NCBI GenBank assembly: GCA_017654935.2
Contig: CM065682.1
Span: forward strand, 36,074,441-36,138,440
Reading direction: 5' to 3'
DNA: 64,000 bases
DNA from: Phymorhynchus buccinoides
Taxonomy: Eukaryota; Mollusca; Gastropoda; Neogastropoda; Raphitomidae
The notes under the pieces were generated by a model. That model saw only the letters and a list, made by a program, of their open reading frames with translations, was not told the DNA's origin and searched no databases. The position numbers and the translations under genes are program-made. How positions within the stretch are numbered: position 1 is the first letter of the stretch; each line of letters starts with the position of its first letter. Positions 1-11,837 of this stretch are shown here, one piece after another.

Positions 1-11
1 GGTCGGTATCT

Positions 12-759
12 GTTGGAGACCCCTGTCCATCCTGCACAGCTTGTGATATGGACTGCACCTGTAATATAAGATATTCAAATATTAACTGTTAAAATACCTG
101 TAGGTCACTAGAAGCAAAAACATAAGTAATAGTATTTTACAATTTTGTGAACATAAGCTATAACAAATGCAACATAATCAAACTACACATAGCTCAACTG
201 TGACTTGGACATTTAAAAACATTGAGAGCCAGAGATTCAGATAAGTTTTATATACAAAGTTCTAAATAAAACATGGACTTTGGACACTGTTTTGCTAGTT
301 TTATTTTACACTAACACTTGATTTTCGCTTGACAAAGAAAACTTGCAACATTTTCCAAGGAAAAACATATTTTGACCACAAAAAATACCCACACCAATTA
401 CACAAAGTGAGATGATCATTTTGAGGGGCCTAGTCCTCTTTGTCAATCCATGAAAATCCCACTGACAAGGATGAAAACTTTAGCAAACTATTTTTTTAAT
501 ATGATGATTAAAATACAATCATAATTTTAAAGGCATGCTTCAAGCAAACAAAACAGTGATCAATGAAGGGAAGTTTATAAGCCGCAAGGCTTAGACTTGA
601 GCCAGTCTCACACTATACTATACTGTACTATGATGTTTTTGTGTATAAATTTGTATAAGAATGGAAACACAAAAGACGCATGTTTATCAATCAGAAAAAA
701 AAGAAGTAAAATGAATTGACTCTCGCTGCGTCACTGTGTGCATGCACGCGCGCGCGCGC

Positions 760-832
<73 letters not shown>

Positions 833-1190
833 TCTCTCTCTCTCCATGTGCATGCATTATACTGTATAAGAATCGGGATGCTTATTAACAGTGATGTCCC
901 GAGATCCAGGTCATAGGCCACTGACCTATTAAAATTGAAAATGTTATTTATTGTGTTCTCCCCTGTCAGGACAAATGTCTAATTAATTTAATTTGCCAAT
1001 ACTGGCACGCTTTGTCTTATTGATTTCGGCAAGAGCTGGGACATTGTCCTGTTGATTTCTCTAATCTCAGGACAGTTTGTCCTGTCACTTTTCTATCCTC
1101 GGTACATCACTGGTTTATATACTGAATTTTACCTGTATGTAGGAGACTCCTGTCTGTCCTGTATGGATGCCATGGACTGCCCTTGTTTGA
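12..1190 (+). other. Two short cysteine-rich blocks, possible exon fragments
   Basis: Positions 12-60 read VGDPCPSCTACDMDCT and positions 1139-1184 read VGDSCLSCMDAMDCP in the plus direction. The two blocks align along their whole length with a single 3-base (one codon) gap, and the second is preceded by an acceptor-like TGTATGTAG. A codon-sized gap and conserved cysteines are what diverged coding repeats would show, but each block is under 20 residues and no family is recognisable. The stretch between them is AT-rich and shows nothing else except the dinucleotide tract at 745-844. Confidence 0.25.
745..844. repeat. Compound microsatellite (CG)n(TG)n(TC)n
   Basis: About 15 CG dinucleotides run into about 28 TG dinucleotides and then TC dinucleotides. 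Alternating purine-pyrimidine tracts of this kind can adopt Z-DNA. Open frames reading through it (poly-Thr-His, Arg-Ala, Cys-Val) are repeat artefacts. Confidence 0.95.
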
Positions 1191-1439
1191 TCAGAAGAAA
1201 ACAAAAATTATAGGGGAGACAAAATTCATAGATAACCATTCCCCTGTGGGATATTGGGAGGTAGGTTGTCTTTGCACATATAGTGCCTTCTGGAAGTTCT
1301 GTGCCTCCTACTTCCTCTATTCTATCACTCCATTTGACTGCCTTTTCCCTTTGCTTACTGTCATCTACAATCTCTCTGCCTCACTGATCCATTCTCGTGT
1401 TTTTGTTCTAGACATTTTTACAAAGTTTTTCTGCATTTG

Positions 1440-2739
1440 AAAACGGACATGCTGATCCTAATTATTTATAAGGCGCATAACGGCAGCATGGCGCATCTGC
1501 ATTTATGATAGAAGACTGTCTAAGTGGTTGAAGAAGAGCAAATAACCAAACATACTAGATCTAACACCAATATGACTTATATAATGTTACCAAATTTTTA
1601 AAAAAACGTGCAGTAAGCTACTAAAGGCTCTGGTTAAAATAAAGTACATGTAACGTACAGTAGATTTCTCTCTTCTTCTTCTTCTTCTGTGGTGGTGAAC
1701 AACCTCTTTATCTGGAAGTAACTGTACACACTTTAGGGGGTGACCATAGAAAAAGAGGCGGAAGAGGGAAAGAGAGAAAAGGGTACACACATTACATTAG
1801 GCCTATCAGTTTTCCAAGAAAAGGCTATGCACGTCACCCTATTAATTATTATTTACTTGGGTTCAGCTTCAATATATAAGGTAAAAACAGGAGTAGCAAA
1901 CAAAATTAAAAAAACTAGTTACGGGCTACGTTCGCCCCCAGCAAGCTGGAAACTAGCCGACCCTAGACACCCCAGGTAGTGCCCAGGCCCCAATTGATTG
2001 AGACACTGCTCAATCAATCAAACAATTGTACTTACACTTCGTTTTCCCACTGTAGGCTAAGTAATGTTGACCATCGACAGGTGCGTTGATCATGTTGATG
2101 TAGATCTAGGGAAACAGCAATGTTTTGGCCATTGTGACTGACGAAAAGAATTATGTTGTTGCTGGTACTGCACACAAGCTGATCGGTGAACGTTTGGCAC
2201 ATCTCTTTTCCGTAATTCTTGTCGGTTTCACGTCATTACTTTCCGCTAAACAGGCTAGAAGTTTGTCAAACAGCCCACCAGTCTACGTGTGTCAAAGATC
2301 TAGATCTACAGGAAGATTATTTTCAAGATAGAAGATTTAGCGATGATGTCTAGACTCTATAATCTTTCCTTTCTGTGGAATCACATCATCCAGATCTGTG
2401 CATCCAAATAGCACACACTCATATTTTCATCCGTTTTGAGAGTAGAATGTATTGACACTAGGTAGGCCTAGTGTAGATACTTTGTGGCACTGTCAACACA
2501 GTCGTGCAAGCTCAAGGCCTATCACAGTATCAGTGTCTGGCACACAGCAAAATGTCGTCTGTTCGATTCACCTTTCCGGTGATCCGTATCATAGTTTCTA
2601 AGTATTGGAGACGTAGAATATCTTGGAATTATTGAAGAACAGGACTGAATTTCTCTACGTTAATGCAAAGAAAGTCGTTCGCTTCGCAAATGAAGTTCTT
2701 TCATAGAATTCTTAGTTGTGCATTGAAAGTACATGTCGT
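1440..2739. other. No gene seen
   Basis: AT-rich unique sequence with a small CTT run near 1670-1687. Short frames here have no recognisable domain, signal peptide or convincing splice-site pair. Confidence 0.6.
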
Positions 2740-2887
2740 TCACAATGGCTGCGCCCTGTAGCTAACATGGCGCCCGTCTATTGTGGTAAAGGACTGTAAA
2801 CATGTCCGCACCCTGAGTAAACATGGCGGCGCCGTAGTAAGTTGCCATGTAAACAACAATGGCGCTAATTAGCCTGTACAGGTGAGT
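2740..2887 (+). promoter_or_regulatory. Possible CpG/YY1-type promoter with splice donor
   Basis: Within 130 bases there are four ATGGCG/ATGGCT-type boxes (around 2744, 2767, 2822 and 2859) in contexts such as AACATGGCGGCGCC, close to the metazoan YY1 consensus that often sits just downstream of transcription starts. The segment ends in CAG|GTGAGT at 2879-2887, a consensus 5' splice site. A non-coding first exon ending at 2881 is therefore plausible. It lies outside the duplicated block. The copy A coding exon 1 begins directly after a splice acceptor, so it needs an upstream 5'UTR exon, but linking the two is inference. Confidence 0.35.
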
Positions 2888-3012
2888 TAAACCCGTTTCT
2901 GGCTGAATTATAAAAAGACGGTGCAGAATTTTCAAAAACCAATGTGAACGAAGGAATCTAGTTACAATTTAGGAGTCTTTCAACACGTTTTGGTCGCTTA
3001 GATCAGTAGGTC

Positions 3013-3886
3013 TTTATTTATTAACTAGTGCTATTGTACAAGGGCAGCCTTCTAGCCGGTTGGGATCCACTAATTCCCTGCCGACTGAAGCCCCTTGTCT
3101 CTAAGCCATAGAGATCTACATCCACCTTCTCCTGTGATTATCAGCAGGGCATCGTGGGCAGGACGATCATCCCTGACTCACAAGCACCAAGACGGGAACG
3201 CCGCCAAGACGACCCGCACCCAGAATCCGCGTGGAGACCACGCTTGAACCGTGCCATCCTGCGACGCCGTAACTGGAACGACTGGGAGTTACTCTCACTT
3301 GACGAGCAAGCCCAGCCACCCCAGCACTGGCCGATCACTACGGAGGAACTTAACAATAGTTAAGTTCCCAGAACCGCGCCAATCATTTGAACTTTCCCCC
3401 TGGCACTGAAGATAATTAGTGACCCTTCCGGCTTGGGGCTAAGCTTTTCAGACAGACAAAAGTCTTGCATGATCCTTTTGGATTTCATTGTTTCATCATT
3501 CATATTTTGTTTTGGCGCCATTGATCTGCTTTATTATTATTGTTGCATAATTTTATGCAGATTTTGTGAGTAAATAAAAATACAAGTGTACAAATAATTC
3601 TGAACCTTTTGGTTAGACAGATGAGAGTGGAAGTTTTGAACTTTTCATGTAAAAATCTACTTCTCTTTGTCTGCCATTTAGAGCAAATCAACCACTTGTA
3701 TTTCTTACAATCATACGAGCCAGAACCCTGGCACAAATATAAATTTATTAGATGAAAAGGGGCCGGGAAAGTTGCTCACCTCCCATACCCTAGAGAAGTG
3801 GGCTAAAGGCAATTTTCTACTTGAAAATTTAACACAATAAAAGTCTTCCCTAGAGACTTAGCCTTTTAACCCATTACCTTGTCACA
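3013..3886 (+). mobile_element. Partial LTR, same family as the 49704-51517 insert
   Basis: From 3013 (TTTATTTATTAACT) to 3886 (ending in GTCACA) this matches the last ~820 bases of the element at 49704-51517 with scattered substitutions and indels. The left part of the LTR is missing or replaced, so this is a truncated or older copy. A 69-codon frame (3154-3363) crosses it, but the other copy is interrupted in that frame, so it is not treated as a gene. Confidence 0.6.
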
Positions 3887-4938
3887 TCTAAAATGGCCGA
3901 CATTCCATTGCACGCTGGCACTTTTACCCACCTATAAATTGGCTAATGCACCAATTATGAGACCATTACTGCCAAGATTTAAAACATATAAAGACAAAAA
4001 GTTAAAATATTCAATGCCAATTCAAGGTCAAGCATTTAAGATGAAAGGTTTAATAAAATAGGTATCAGGAATTCAATATTCTCTATACACGTTAGCTTAG
4101 GAAAAAACAAACACATAGCTTATTTTACCACAGCAGTGCAAAAGTTGAAAAAGCATAGTTGATACATTAAGATCACATACTCAAGGTCAAAGGTCAAAGG
4201 TCTAACAAGGCATACTGAGGGGCATATCATTAACAGCTTCATTAAAATAGTAGCACACAAATTTGAAGTGATCCTGTGACATTGTTCTTAAGATAATTGC
4301 CAGGCAAATGAAAGGACACAAAATCGTGATATCCCTCTCCGCAGAGTGGCTGGGGGCTAATAAGTACAAAAATAGGATATAGTTCACATAGTTTGAATCA
4401 TTTCAGCAAACTATACTATTTTTCTTACAAATAAAAGCATTAGATACAACATAATTACGGTAAGTGCATGTTTTAACAGTTCTTTAGAGTCCCATAGTGG
4501 CCATTTTGAATATTTCGTCATAGCTCAAAATACCCAACATTTACAACTTGGCCTCCAACGGATTTAGATTCAGCACCCTCAAATCATGTTAGATCGACAT
4601 AAAAACCTAATATATATCACAAAACAAGGTCAAGCTTAATTTCGCCTGGACTACTACTAATCTAGGCCTACTGACTACCCTTAACTGCGTCATTTGAGCT
4701 AATTACCCCTAGACGAGATTTCAAGATAGCAGAGTACACAGAAGAAAAAAGGTCAGCGCATTTTGGCTAACTTTGAGCTAACAGTATGATTGCGTTCAGT
4801 TTTATGCTTGTCTGTGACTTTGAATTATGTCAGAGTTTACAATCCAGATCGATTTTGCATCATTCTGCACGTTATTTACGAGAAGCGTATGGGCCTTTAA
4901 TAAAATACAGCTTAATGTTTGGTAAGAAAGGCAAGTGT

Positions 4939-5235
4939 GAAAATGTGGGGAGAGCCGAGAAATGTAGGGGTGGTGGCACATCATGACCTTTACCAACGAT
5001 TTTTTTGGGGAAAACTAGGGGAGAGCACTTCGTAAAAATTAGAGTTGTTTACCTCCATTACTCGGTCAAATACCATAGCAACAATGAAGTGAAAATGCGG
5101 GGATAGTCGAGAAATGTAGGGGGGTGGCACATCATGACCTTTACCGACGATTTTGGGGGGAAAAAACTAGGGGAGAGCACTTCGTGAAAATTAGAGTTGT
5201 TTACCTCCATTACTCGGTCAAATACCATTGCAACA
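4939..5235. repeat. Two tandem ~154-bp repeats
   Basis: Two consecutive units share GAGAAATGTAGGGG, GGCACATCATGACCTTTACC, GGGGAGAGCACTTCG and TACTCGGTCAAATACCAT in the same order. The same pair occurs in copy B (39855-40150), and a third, divergent single unit lies in the inter-copy region at 27775-27905. Confidence 0.85.
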
Positions 5236-6091
5236 ATGGCGTCGAAGCTTGAAACCGCAGGATGCGAGTCAGTGACTTGCAAACATTTTTTTTTTGAAAA
5301 ATTAGGGGTGGCCAGTTGCCACAAACTGATAAAACTTGCAAAATGTGACGTATAAATAACAAATTTTAGAATGACGCACAGTGTTCTAAGTGATGTATGT
5401 CCGCTCCAGCACACGAGACAAGAGCTGGGGATCTACCTGATGGTAGAGTAACTTCCCCTGTTTGACCGATTGAATTAGGCAAGATCACTCCCACACACCA
5501 TGAAATTACTCCCCTTCATTATTTCCGAACAATTCCTATTTATGTGATTGAAATTGGAAGCACTCATTAGAGTTGAGGGCCTGCATTGTTCAGCCCGGTT
5601 TTACTGGTCCATTCGTTGTTCTCAAAGGTAGCTTTACCATGGATCCATAATCTATGCCACATTTTGATTTTTTTTTAATGGAAATCATGAGGGGATTATT
5701 AGCAAATTGTTAATCCTTTCTAAATGATAGTGAATCCCAAACTATGAGGCATTTGCACTGGCTCTTACTAGTGCTGCAGTAAAGGGGGTCATTTAGCCTT
5801 TGGGGACCTTCCCCAACACTGGCTGTCTAAAATCTCTTTGGCCAGGAATGTTGCATCTACTCCCTTTTTCCCTTTTTTTCCTTTCTTGCAATCATTGTGC
5901 CCATCTCATTTATACCCTATAACCAACAACTTAGAAAGAAAAAAAGAATACTACTACCAATAACAAAAACACAACAAAATACAAAAACAAAAAAATTAAA
6001 ATAAACAAACAAACAAACGACAACAGCAACAAAGGGACATATCTAACACTAGCATATCTTAATTCTTTAGTTAACTATTTTCCACTTAACA

Positions 6092-6092
<1 letters not shown>

Positions 6093-6145
<53 letters not shown>
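6093..6145. repeat. (CA)n microsatellite
   Basis: About 26 CA units here versus about 9 in the equivalent position of copy B (41412-41431), a length difference that arose after the duplication. Confidence 0.95.
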
Positions 6146-6148
<3 letters not shown>

Positions 6149-6266
6149 AATTTGAATCTCGGGGGGAAAGCCACCAATGCAACTATTTTGTAAATCATGA
6201 CAACAATGCTGCGAAAATCGACCATTCTTGGTCAAACTTGATTTTTTTTTTTACCTTTAATAACAC

Positions 6267-6742
6267 TACAATAGCATTCTAGTCTGTATCTGTATTTCAA
6301 TAACCCAATAAATGCATCAATACACGGTTTATCATTTTCCATTTACATTTGTAGATATAAAATTTAGCCAGTAGGATAATAAAGTCGAATGTTTTATCAG
6401 TAGTAACGTTTTCCTTCATTCCGAATAATAAAAAACTTTCTGAAAAGACTAAATTGGAATACATATCACAAGCATTCTTGACAAGTCTTTCAAAGCTACG
6501 CCAGAAAGTTTGAGTGGCGCTGCATTCCCAGAATAAGTGTGTTATGGTTTCTTCTTCATCACCACAGAAGGCGCATGATGGTAACTGAAGTGACAAGGAA
6601 CTGTGGAGAGGAAGGATGAAAGAGGAAGGAATAAAACATGTGTTAAAAACTTTTTTTTTAAACAATAGCCTGATTTGATTTCTAATTATAATGTATTCAA
6701 TTTACCATAAACTGTTATCTGAGTTTGACCTACCCTATAAAT
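6267..6742 (-). mobile_element. 5'-truncated LINE fragment, copy A only
   Basis: This ~475-base segment is absent from copy B, where the flanks join as AATAACACTTCTTATA near 41545; ACAC is repeated at both edges and may be the target duplication. On the minus strand, 6665-6297 encodes 122 residues containing CAFCGDEEET-HLFWECS-FWRSFERL, the Cys-Cys-His-Cys finger typical of the C-terminal end of LINE reverse transcriptase ORF2 proteins (L1/Tx1-like and relatives), followed by an aromatic/basic tail (FYIYKCKWK) and a stop. Only the C-terminal end is present, as expected for a 5'-truncated retroposition. Confidence 0.7.
6297..6665 (-). pseudogene. LINE ORF2 C-terminal fragment (zinc-knuckle region)
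   Basis: Reads CAFCGDEEETITHLFWEC, with Cys-x2-Cys-x8-His-x4-Cys spacing, then FWRSFERL and a basic C-terminus ending in VLMHLLGY. In LINEs this region follows the reverse transcriptase and helps bind template RNA. No RT catalytic core is present, so the fragment cannot encode an active enzyme. The upstream start is arbitrary, inside the truncated element. Confidence 0.65.
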
Positions 6743-7541
6743 ACACTTCTTATATTTCCCGCATTGTTTATGGATACAAGTAATGTTAGTAAGTTTACTG
6801 TCGAGTAAAGCGCTATATACATGCACTACCATCATCATGATCATGATCATTATTATTAGGATTCTACTTTTCGGTAAAATACTACTGCATTTGTAAGAAG
6901 TTGTTTTTTTCATTTTTATTTTTCTTCCACTTTTTTAGTCCAATTTGATTAAAATTTTCAGGAAAGTTGCAGGGTATTAAAGGATGGCCAAATTTGCAAT
7001 ATTAAACGATTTCACCGACAAATAGCAAAATCGGCAAAACTTCAATAACTCAAAAACGGCTGAACGGATTCGTTCATACTTACAGAATTTCCTCAAAAAT
7101 AGTTTTGCAACATTTCCGGTATTTACATAACCGGAACTACGAACCGGAAGTGCCCCAGCTATGGTCAGGCAGCTTTTGTTTGGTTCACGGAATAGCCAAA
7201 ACCGAAAGTGACGTCACAAAACTAACTATTGTTTTTTTAGCCCTTATTTCTGGCCCAGGTCTGAAAGGAGCTTCTTGATGGTAAGTTAAATAGTTTGGAA
7301 GTTATTCAAAGTTATGTAAATTGGGTTGCGTCACTTTTACTTATTTTCGTTTATGGACTTGTTTCCCATCCGATTTCGCTGAGATGTGCAGGAAAACTGA
7401 AAGGCACTATTATAATGCTACACTTTCAATATTAAACGGATTTGCCAATATTTGGCCGAAATATGGCAAAAATTGCCAATTGGGGCCAAACTTTAATATT
7501 GAACCATCATTACTTACTAGCTCAAAATTTATCTTTTTCAG

Positions 7542-7605
7542 ATGCAGATGAGTCTCCTGTTCATACCTCAGCTCATTGGTATGATGCTGGTGATCTGTGT
7601 CTACG
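7542..7605 (+). CDS. GH18 copy A exon 1 (signal peptide)
   Basis: The exon follows TTATCTTTTTCAG and starts at the ATG immediately after the acceptor, implying an upstream non-coding exon. It encodes a hydrophobic secretion signal beginning MQMSLLFIPQLIGMMLV and ends at TACG|GTAAG in phase 1. It is identical to copy B exon 1. Confidence 0.8.
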
Positions 7606-7739
7606 GTAAGAAAAAAACTTCTAAGGTTAAATGTGGGGCTCCCAATTATTACCTCATGTTTTGGTACCCAGTAATTCCATTATCTCCGGCCATGAAGTTC
7701 ATTATATTAGCAGTTTGATAGCCTGTCACTACATCGTAG

Positions 7740-8258
7740 TCGCTGTAGCCACTGTCGCTGGTTGGCCTTCTATTGGGGGATCTTCCCCAATGCCAGCTGT
7801 TCTCAAATCCCTTTTTGTAAGGGGTTTCCTTGGTTTAGACTAGTTAGCAAGACATTTTTCTTGTATTTTAAGATTTCACTTTTTGGTTTTTTAATGGTAG
7901 AATCTTGTCATGTTTGCTTTCAAATGCAAACATAAGCCCTCTAGTTATTATTATTATTATTGTTATAATTGTCGCTGTAGCCACTGTCGCTGGTTGGCAT
8001 TTTATTTTATATACAAAATGCCTTTTTGTAAGGCATTAGGGGTTTCCTAGGTTAGATACAGACATTTTTCTTGTATTTTAAAGTTTCACTTTTTTGTTTT
8101 TTAATGGTAGAATCATGTCATGTTTGCCTTCAAAGGCAAACATAAGCCCTCTAGTTATTATTATTATAGTCGCTGTAGCCACTGTCGGTGGTTGGCATGA
8201 CTGTTTGCTTTCAAAGGTAAACATAAGCCCTCTAGTTATTATTATTATTATTATTATT
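7740..8258 (+). mobile_element. Helitron-like mini-repeat array (copy A, 3 termini)
   Basis: Three units begin TCGCTGTAGCCACTGTC and end in a hairpin (TGTTTGC...GCAAACA; perfect 10-bp arms in the second) followed 8 bases later by CTAG, then (TTA)n. The CTAG ends are at 7941-7944, 8151-8154 and 8232-8235. Start with TC, terminal hairpin a few bases before CTAG, and insertion between A and T are the classical Helitron termini. Unit lengths shrink from about 205 to about 68 bases by internal deletion. No Rep/helicase is present, so these would be non-autonomous. Confidence 0.5.
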
Positions 8259-8851
8259 GTTCTCAAATCCCTCTTTGTAAAGGGTTTCCTTGGTTAGATA
8301 AAGAAATTGTTCTTGTATTTTAAAGTTTCACTATTTGTCATCTAGCAAGTTTGCAGTATTAGTTGAGTGGAATTTGATGGATGTTTGTGGCTAGTAGGGT
8401 AACACGCTAGACAATAATTAAAGATTTCATTGAATCAATATTGACGAATCTGAGAATTTTGAATTAGGCATGTTCTTCAGATGCTGGAATTTGTTTTCAT
8501 TTTTATTTATCTTCTATTTCACGTTGACCTTTTTGTTGGCCATTTCGCATATTTGTTATGAAACATGTGGCTATGAACAGAATTTCATAAAATTGTGTGG
8601 ACAATGAAAATGTCATTCTATAAATAATGTTCAAGATTAATTGTTAAACCTAATCTAATCGTTGGATGCAACTACTGCAATACATTGATAACAAAAAAAA
8701 AGAGTTTAATTGCTTTTACGTTATTTTAGAGGATTTGCTGTAAAAGTTCTTAACATAATTTCATCCGAGCATTAGACTTATATTTGATTAACCTTAGGAG
8801 AATTTACAGAAATAAAGAATGCATGTAACAGAAGGAATTTTGACTGTCCAG

Positions 8852-9035
8852 GTGATAACTGCGGGCGGCTTATATGCTACTACGCAAACTGGGCTCAGTA
8901 TCGAGATCCACCAATGACGTTTAAACCTGAAAACGTTGACGTGTCCTACTGCACTCACCTGATATATGCCTTTTCTTCAATAAAGGACAACGTACTGGTT
9001 CCCTTTGAATGGAATGACGACCAATATGCAAATAT
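8852..9035 (+). CDS. GH18 copy A exon 2 (start of barrel)
   Basis: Acceptor TGACTGTCCAG, donor AT|GTAAGC. Encodes residues 22-83, including GRLICYYANWAQYR and YCTHLIYAF, the conserved first beta strands of GH18 chitinases (family pattern CYxxNWxxYR and CTHxIYAFA). Differs from copy B at D23E, T44A, S63A and Q79E (copy A residue first). Confidence 0.85.
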
Positions 9036-9152
9036 GTAAGCTCTCAAACTGACAACACATCTGTTTTGTATCTTTTCAGATTTGTTTTATTCGTTTATTG
9101 ATATTCACATATTTTGTTTCGAAGTAATGATGTATATGGTAAAGCACCGATC

Positions 9153-9155
<3 letters not shown>

Positions 9156-9224
<69 letters not shown>
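9156..9224. repeat. (GA)n microsatellite, intron 2
   Basis: About 34 GA units; the counterpart in copy B (44187-44237) is shorter. It lies directly downstream (on the minus strand) of a possible antisense polyadenylation signal. Confidence 0.95.
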
Positions 9225-9227
<3 letters not shown>

Positions 9228-9701
9228 AACATTTTTATTGCACAAGGATTACGATTTTAGGTCAGGCCTATTCTTCCAATTTGTTCTTGGTACGAAAACT
9301 AGACTAAATCAAAACAATTAAGCAAATAGATATGGACATGCATGGTGATGCAAGGCAACAACAACGTTAGTGTTAGCGGCCCTTCTAACTTTATCTTGTC
9401 TCAAACCGCTCGAGGCAGCGATTTGGGGTGTGGAATGTTGATGGAGACCTTAACAGATTCGGTGAGGTCCCCACAGTCATCGTTAAGGGTGGCGTTTACA
9501 TGAAATTTACATTTCCAGTGGGAGGCAAATGGAACAGCCGCCGTGACAACACGTGCAAAGCACGCGTATAGCTAGTAATAGTTTATTATTATGGTTTATA
9601 TTAGTCTATAACAGAGGGATAACAATAATTGTGTTGTTTGTCTGTATATTGTACCCCCATCATGAGGGGCAGTGGCCTAATGTGATTAAATCATCCGAAC
9701 C

Positions 9702-9704
<3 letters not shown>

Positions 9705-9775
<71 letters not shown>
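9705..9775. repeat. (CT)n microsatellite, intron 2
   Basis: Pure CT tract; copy B has a longer one at 44719-44803. Serine/leucine frames across it are artefacts. Followed near 9937-9990 by G- and C-rich low complexity. Confidence 0.95.
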
Positions 9776-9778
<3 letters not shown>

Positions 9779-10498
9779 TGTGTAATCGTTTTGCATTTGC
9801 ATCTACCTGTCGTTTTTGTCATGACTTCTATGCTAATATCAGGTAAAGGCCTGATACATGTTATGTTATATGAAATATGTATATGCTACATGATATAAAG
9901 GAGTACTGATTATATCAATGTCGTAGGAACAGGGGGGGGGGGGGGGGGCAGTTCCCCCGCCCCCCGGCTCAGAGGAGGGGGGGGGGGGAGGCAAACATGT
10001 CTTCCTGCCCCACCCCCACCCAAAAAAAACCCAAACAATTCGAGCAAGCCAGCAAGCGAAAATGAGAGAGAGAGAGAGACTTAATTTAAACCCTAAACAA
10101 AGACTGTATAGGGGAAGATAATCATCCGGTCTCTTTCCCTATATGAGTAGTGAGGACAAAAACACTGGTTATGTCCCTTTTAAGCAGGACACATTTTACA
10201 CGTCGATAGGCCAGTTGAATTCTCCGTAGTCTCCACTGTGAATAGTGTGCTGTCCGCACTAACGATAACTCTATCAGCCCGGTTCGCCGAGCTCTTAAGT
10301 AGTCCATCTTACCCTTTTAGAATATCTTTGCCCTAAATAGCTTGTGATATAGGGACATAGTTGCATTGTTTTCAAATTGCTTTATTAGCCCTCTACTTCA
10401 TTCCAGAATGGTGAGGTGTTGCGATTTTTACCAACCGCGATCGTAGAGAGCGGATTGGTAATGTTTTCACTCATGTCTGAGGCTATGTATGTATGTTT

Positions 10499-10795
10499 GC
10501 ATCCTCTCTAGGGTTTGAACGGATGGACTTAGGGTGCTAAACGTTTGCATGCTGGTAGGTAGTAGGAAGATCTAGGCCAAGTTCGATACTGAAGGTTATG
10601 GGTCAAAGGTCAGGGCCACTAGAGCCGAATAACGCTGCCGCGCGGTATCCTCTCTACCGTTTGAACGTATGGATTTAGGGCGCTCACATTTTGCATGCGG
10701 GTAGGTAGTAGGAATATCTAGGCCAAGTTCGATAATGAAGGTCATGGGTCAAAGGTCAAGGTCACTGGATCCGAAAACGCTGCCGCGCGGTTGAT
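10499..10795. repeat. Two tandem ~147-bp repeats with DR1-like boxes
   Basis: Units share ATCCTCTCTA, GTTTGAACG, GGTAGGTAGTAGGAA, ATCTAGGCCAAGTTCGATA and a run of AGGTCA half-sites. The second unit reads GGGTCAAAGGTCAAGGTCA, which contains a perfect direct repeat of AGGTCA spaced by one base. Present also in copy B at 45552-45845. Confidence 0.8.
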
Positions 10796-11584
10796 GATTT
10801 TGCGTCTTAACGCTCTAGTTGTACTTTGCTGTTGCTTTGTTTGTGTCCTCACAATACCCTGAAAACCACTGCAGAAAATCTCAAAAGTTGTAGGTAGTCT
10901 ATCAGTGACATAGAAACACGGGGAGAAGGGGCGGCTGCCCCACTTCTCCTGGCACATAGGAGGGGTGGGCAGACATGCTTCCCCCAAATGAAGCAGAGAG
11001 GGAGAGACAAACAGAGAGAGAGGGGTGGGGATTCAACGGCTCCAGTTTTTTTTTATATACATTTTACATCGATTTCTTTGCAATTCTGATACTGAAATGA
11101 TGGCCATTCTTAAATGTACAAGTACGAGACCTATCAAATACTGTCCCCTTATCCATATCATATGCCCCCTCCCCAATTCCCCAGATGCCCCCTGCGACTT
11201 GTTTTTAAAAAAGTCAGTTGCACCCCGGCCATTTCTGCTTCTGTTGCCCCTCCCCTTACTTTCTACACCATCCCACCACTTCCACACCCTTGAACATGAA
11301 AAAAATACAGAAACACACAAAAATCCAAACTTCAGTTAAAGTCGCCAATGTGAATTCATGTAATTGAAAGCGCTCATTAGAGCTGAGGGCCTGCAAGGTT
11401 CAGCCCGGTTCCAATGGTTTATTCGTTGTTCTTATGTTCTGTTACATTTTGAATCTTGAGATGGCAAATCATGCTTTGCTTTGCGTTTTGTGACTTTAAA
11501 GTAGACTGCATGTGCTTGTGGTAGGGTCTTGATACTCTGCAGTGTGATGCATTAACATATTTCGTTTCCTTTTTCTTTTGTCAG

Positions 11585-11837
11585 GTATTCTAAGTTCAAT
11601 GCTCTCAAAGCCAAGAGAACTGGTTTAAAGACACTTCTGGCTGTGGGTGGATGGAAATTTGGAACGGAAAACTTCACTAAGATGGTCATGACTCAACAAA
11701 CCCGTCAGACCTTCATCAGTCACAGCATCCCTTTTCTGAGAGATAGAAATTTTGATGGCCTGGATCTGGACTGGGAGTATCCTGGTTCAAGAGGCAGTCC
11801 TCCAGAAGATAAACATAAGTTCACTTTGCTTGTTCAG
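11585..11837 (+). CDS. GH18 copy A exon 3 (catalytic motif)
   Basis: Acceptor TTTTGTCAG, donor CAG|GTAAAT, phase 0 exit. Encodes residues 84-167: KTLLAVGGW, then [20 protein letters not shown]. The DxxDxDxE signature (D140, D143, D145, E147) is complete, so the proton donor is retained. Compared with copy B it has K107E, K115L, P132G and H160Q (copy A residue first). A proline at 132, inside the helix before the catalytic strand, is unusual for the family. Confidence 0.85.

Noticed and set aside
1069..1083. AGGACAGTTTGTCCT as a steroid receptor element
   Set aside because: It fits the loose palindromic consensus, but one site in AT-rich DNA with no gene nearby is not evidence of function.
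7740..8258. CRISPR array
   Set aside because: Direct repeats with variable (ATT)n between them in a eukaryotic intron; no leader, no cas genes, and spacers are simple sequence.
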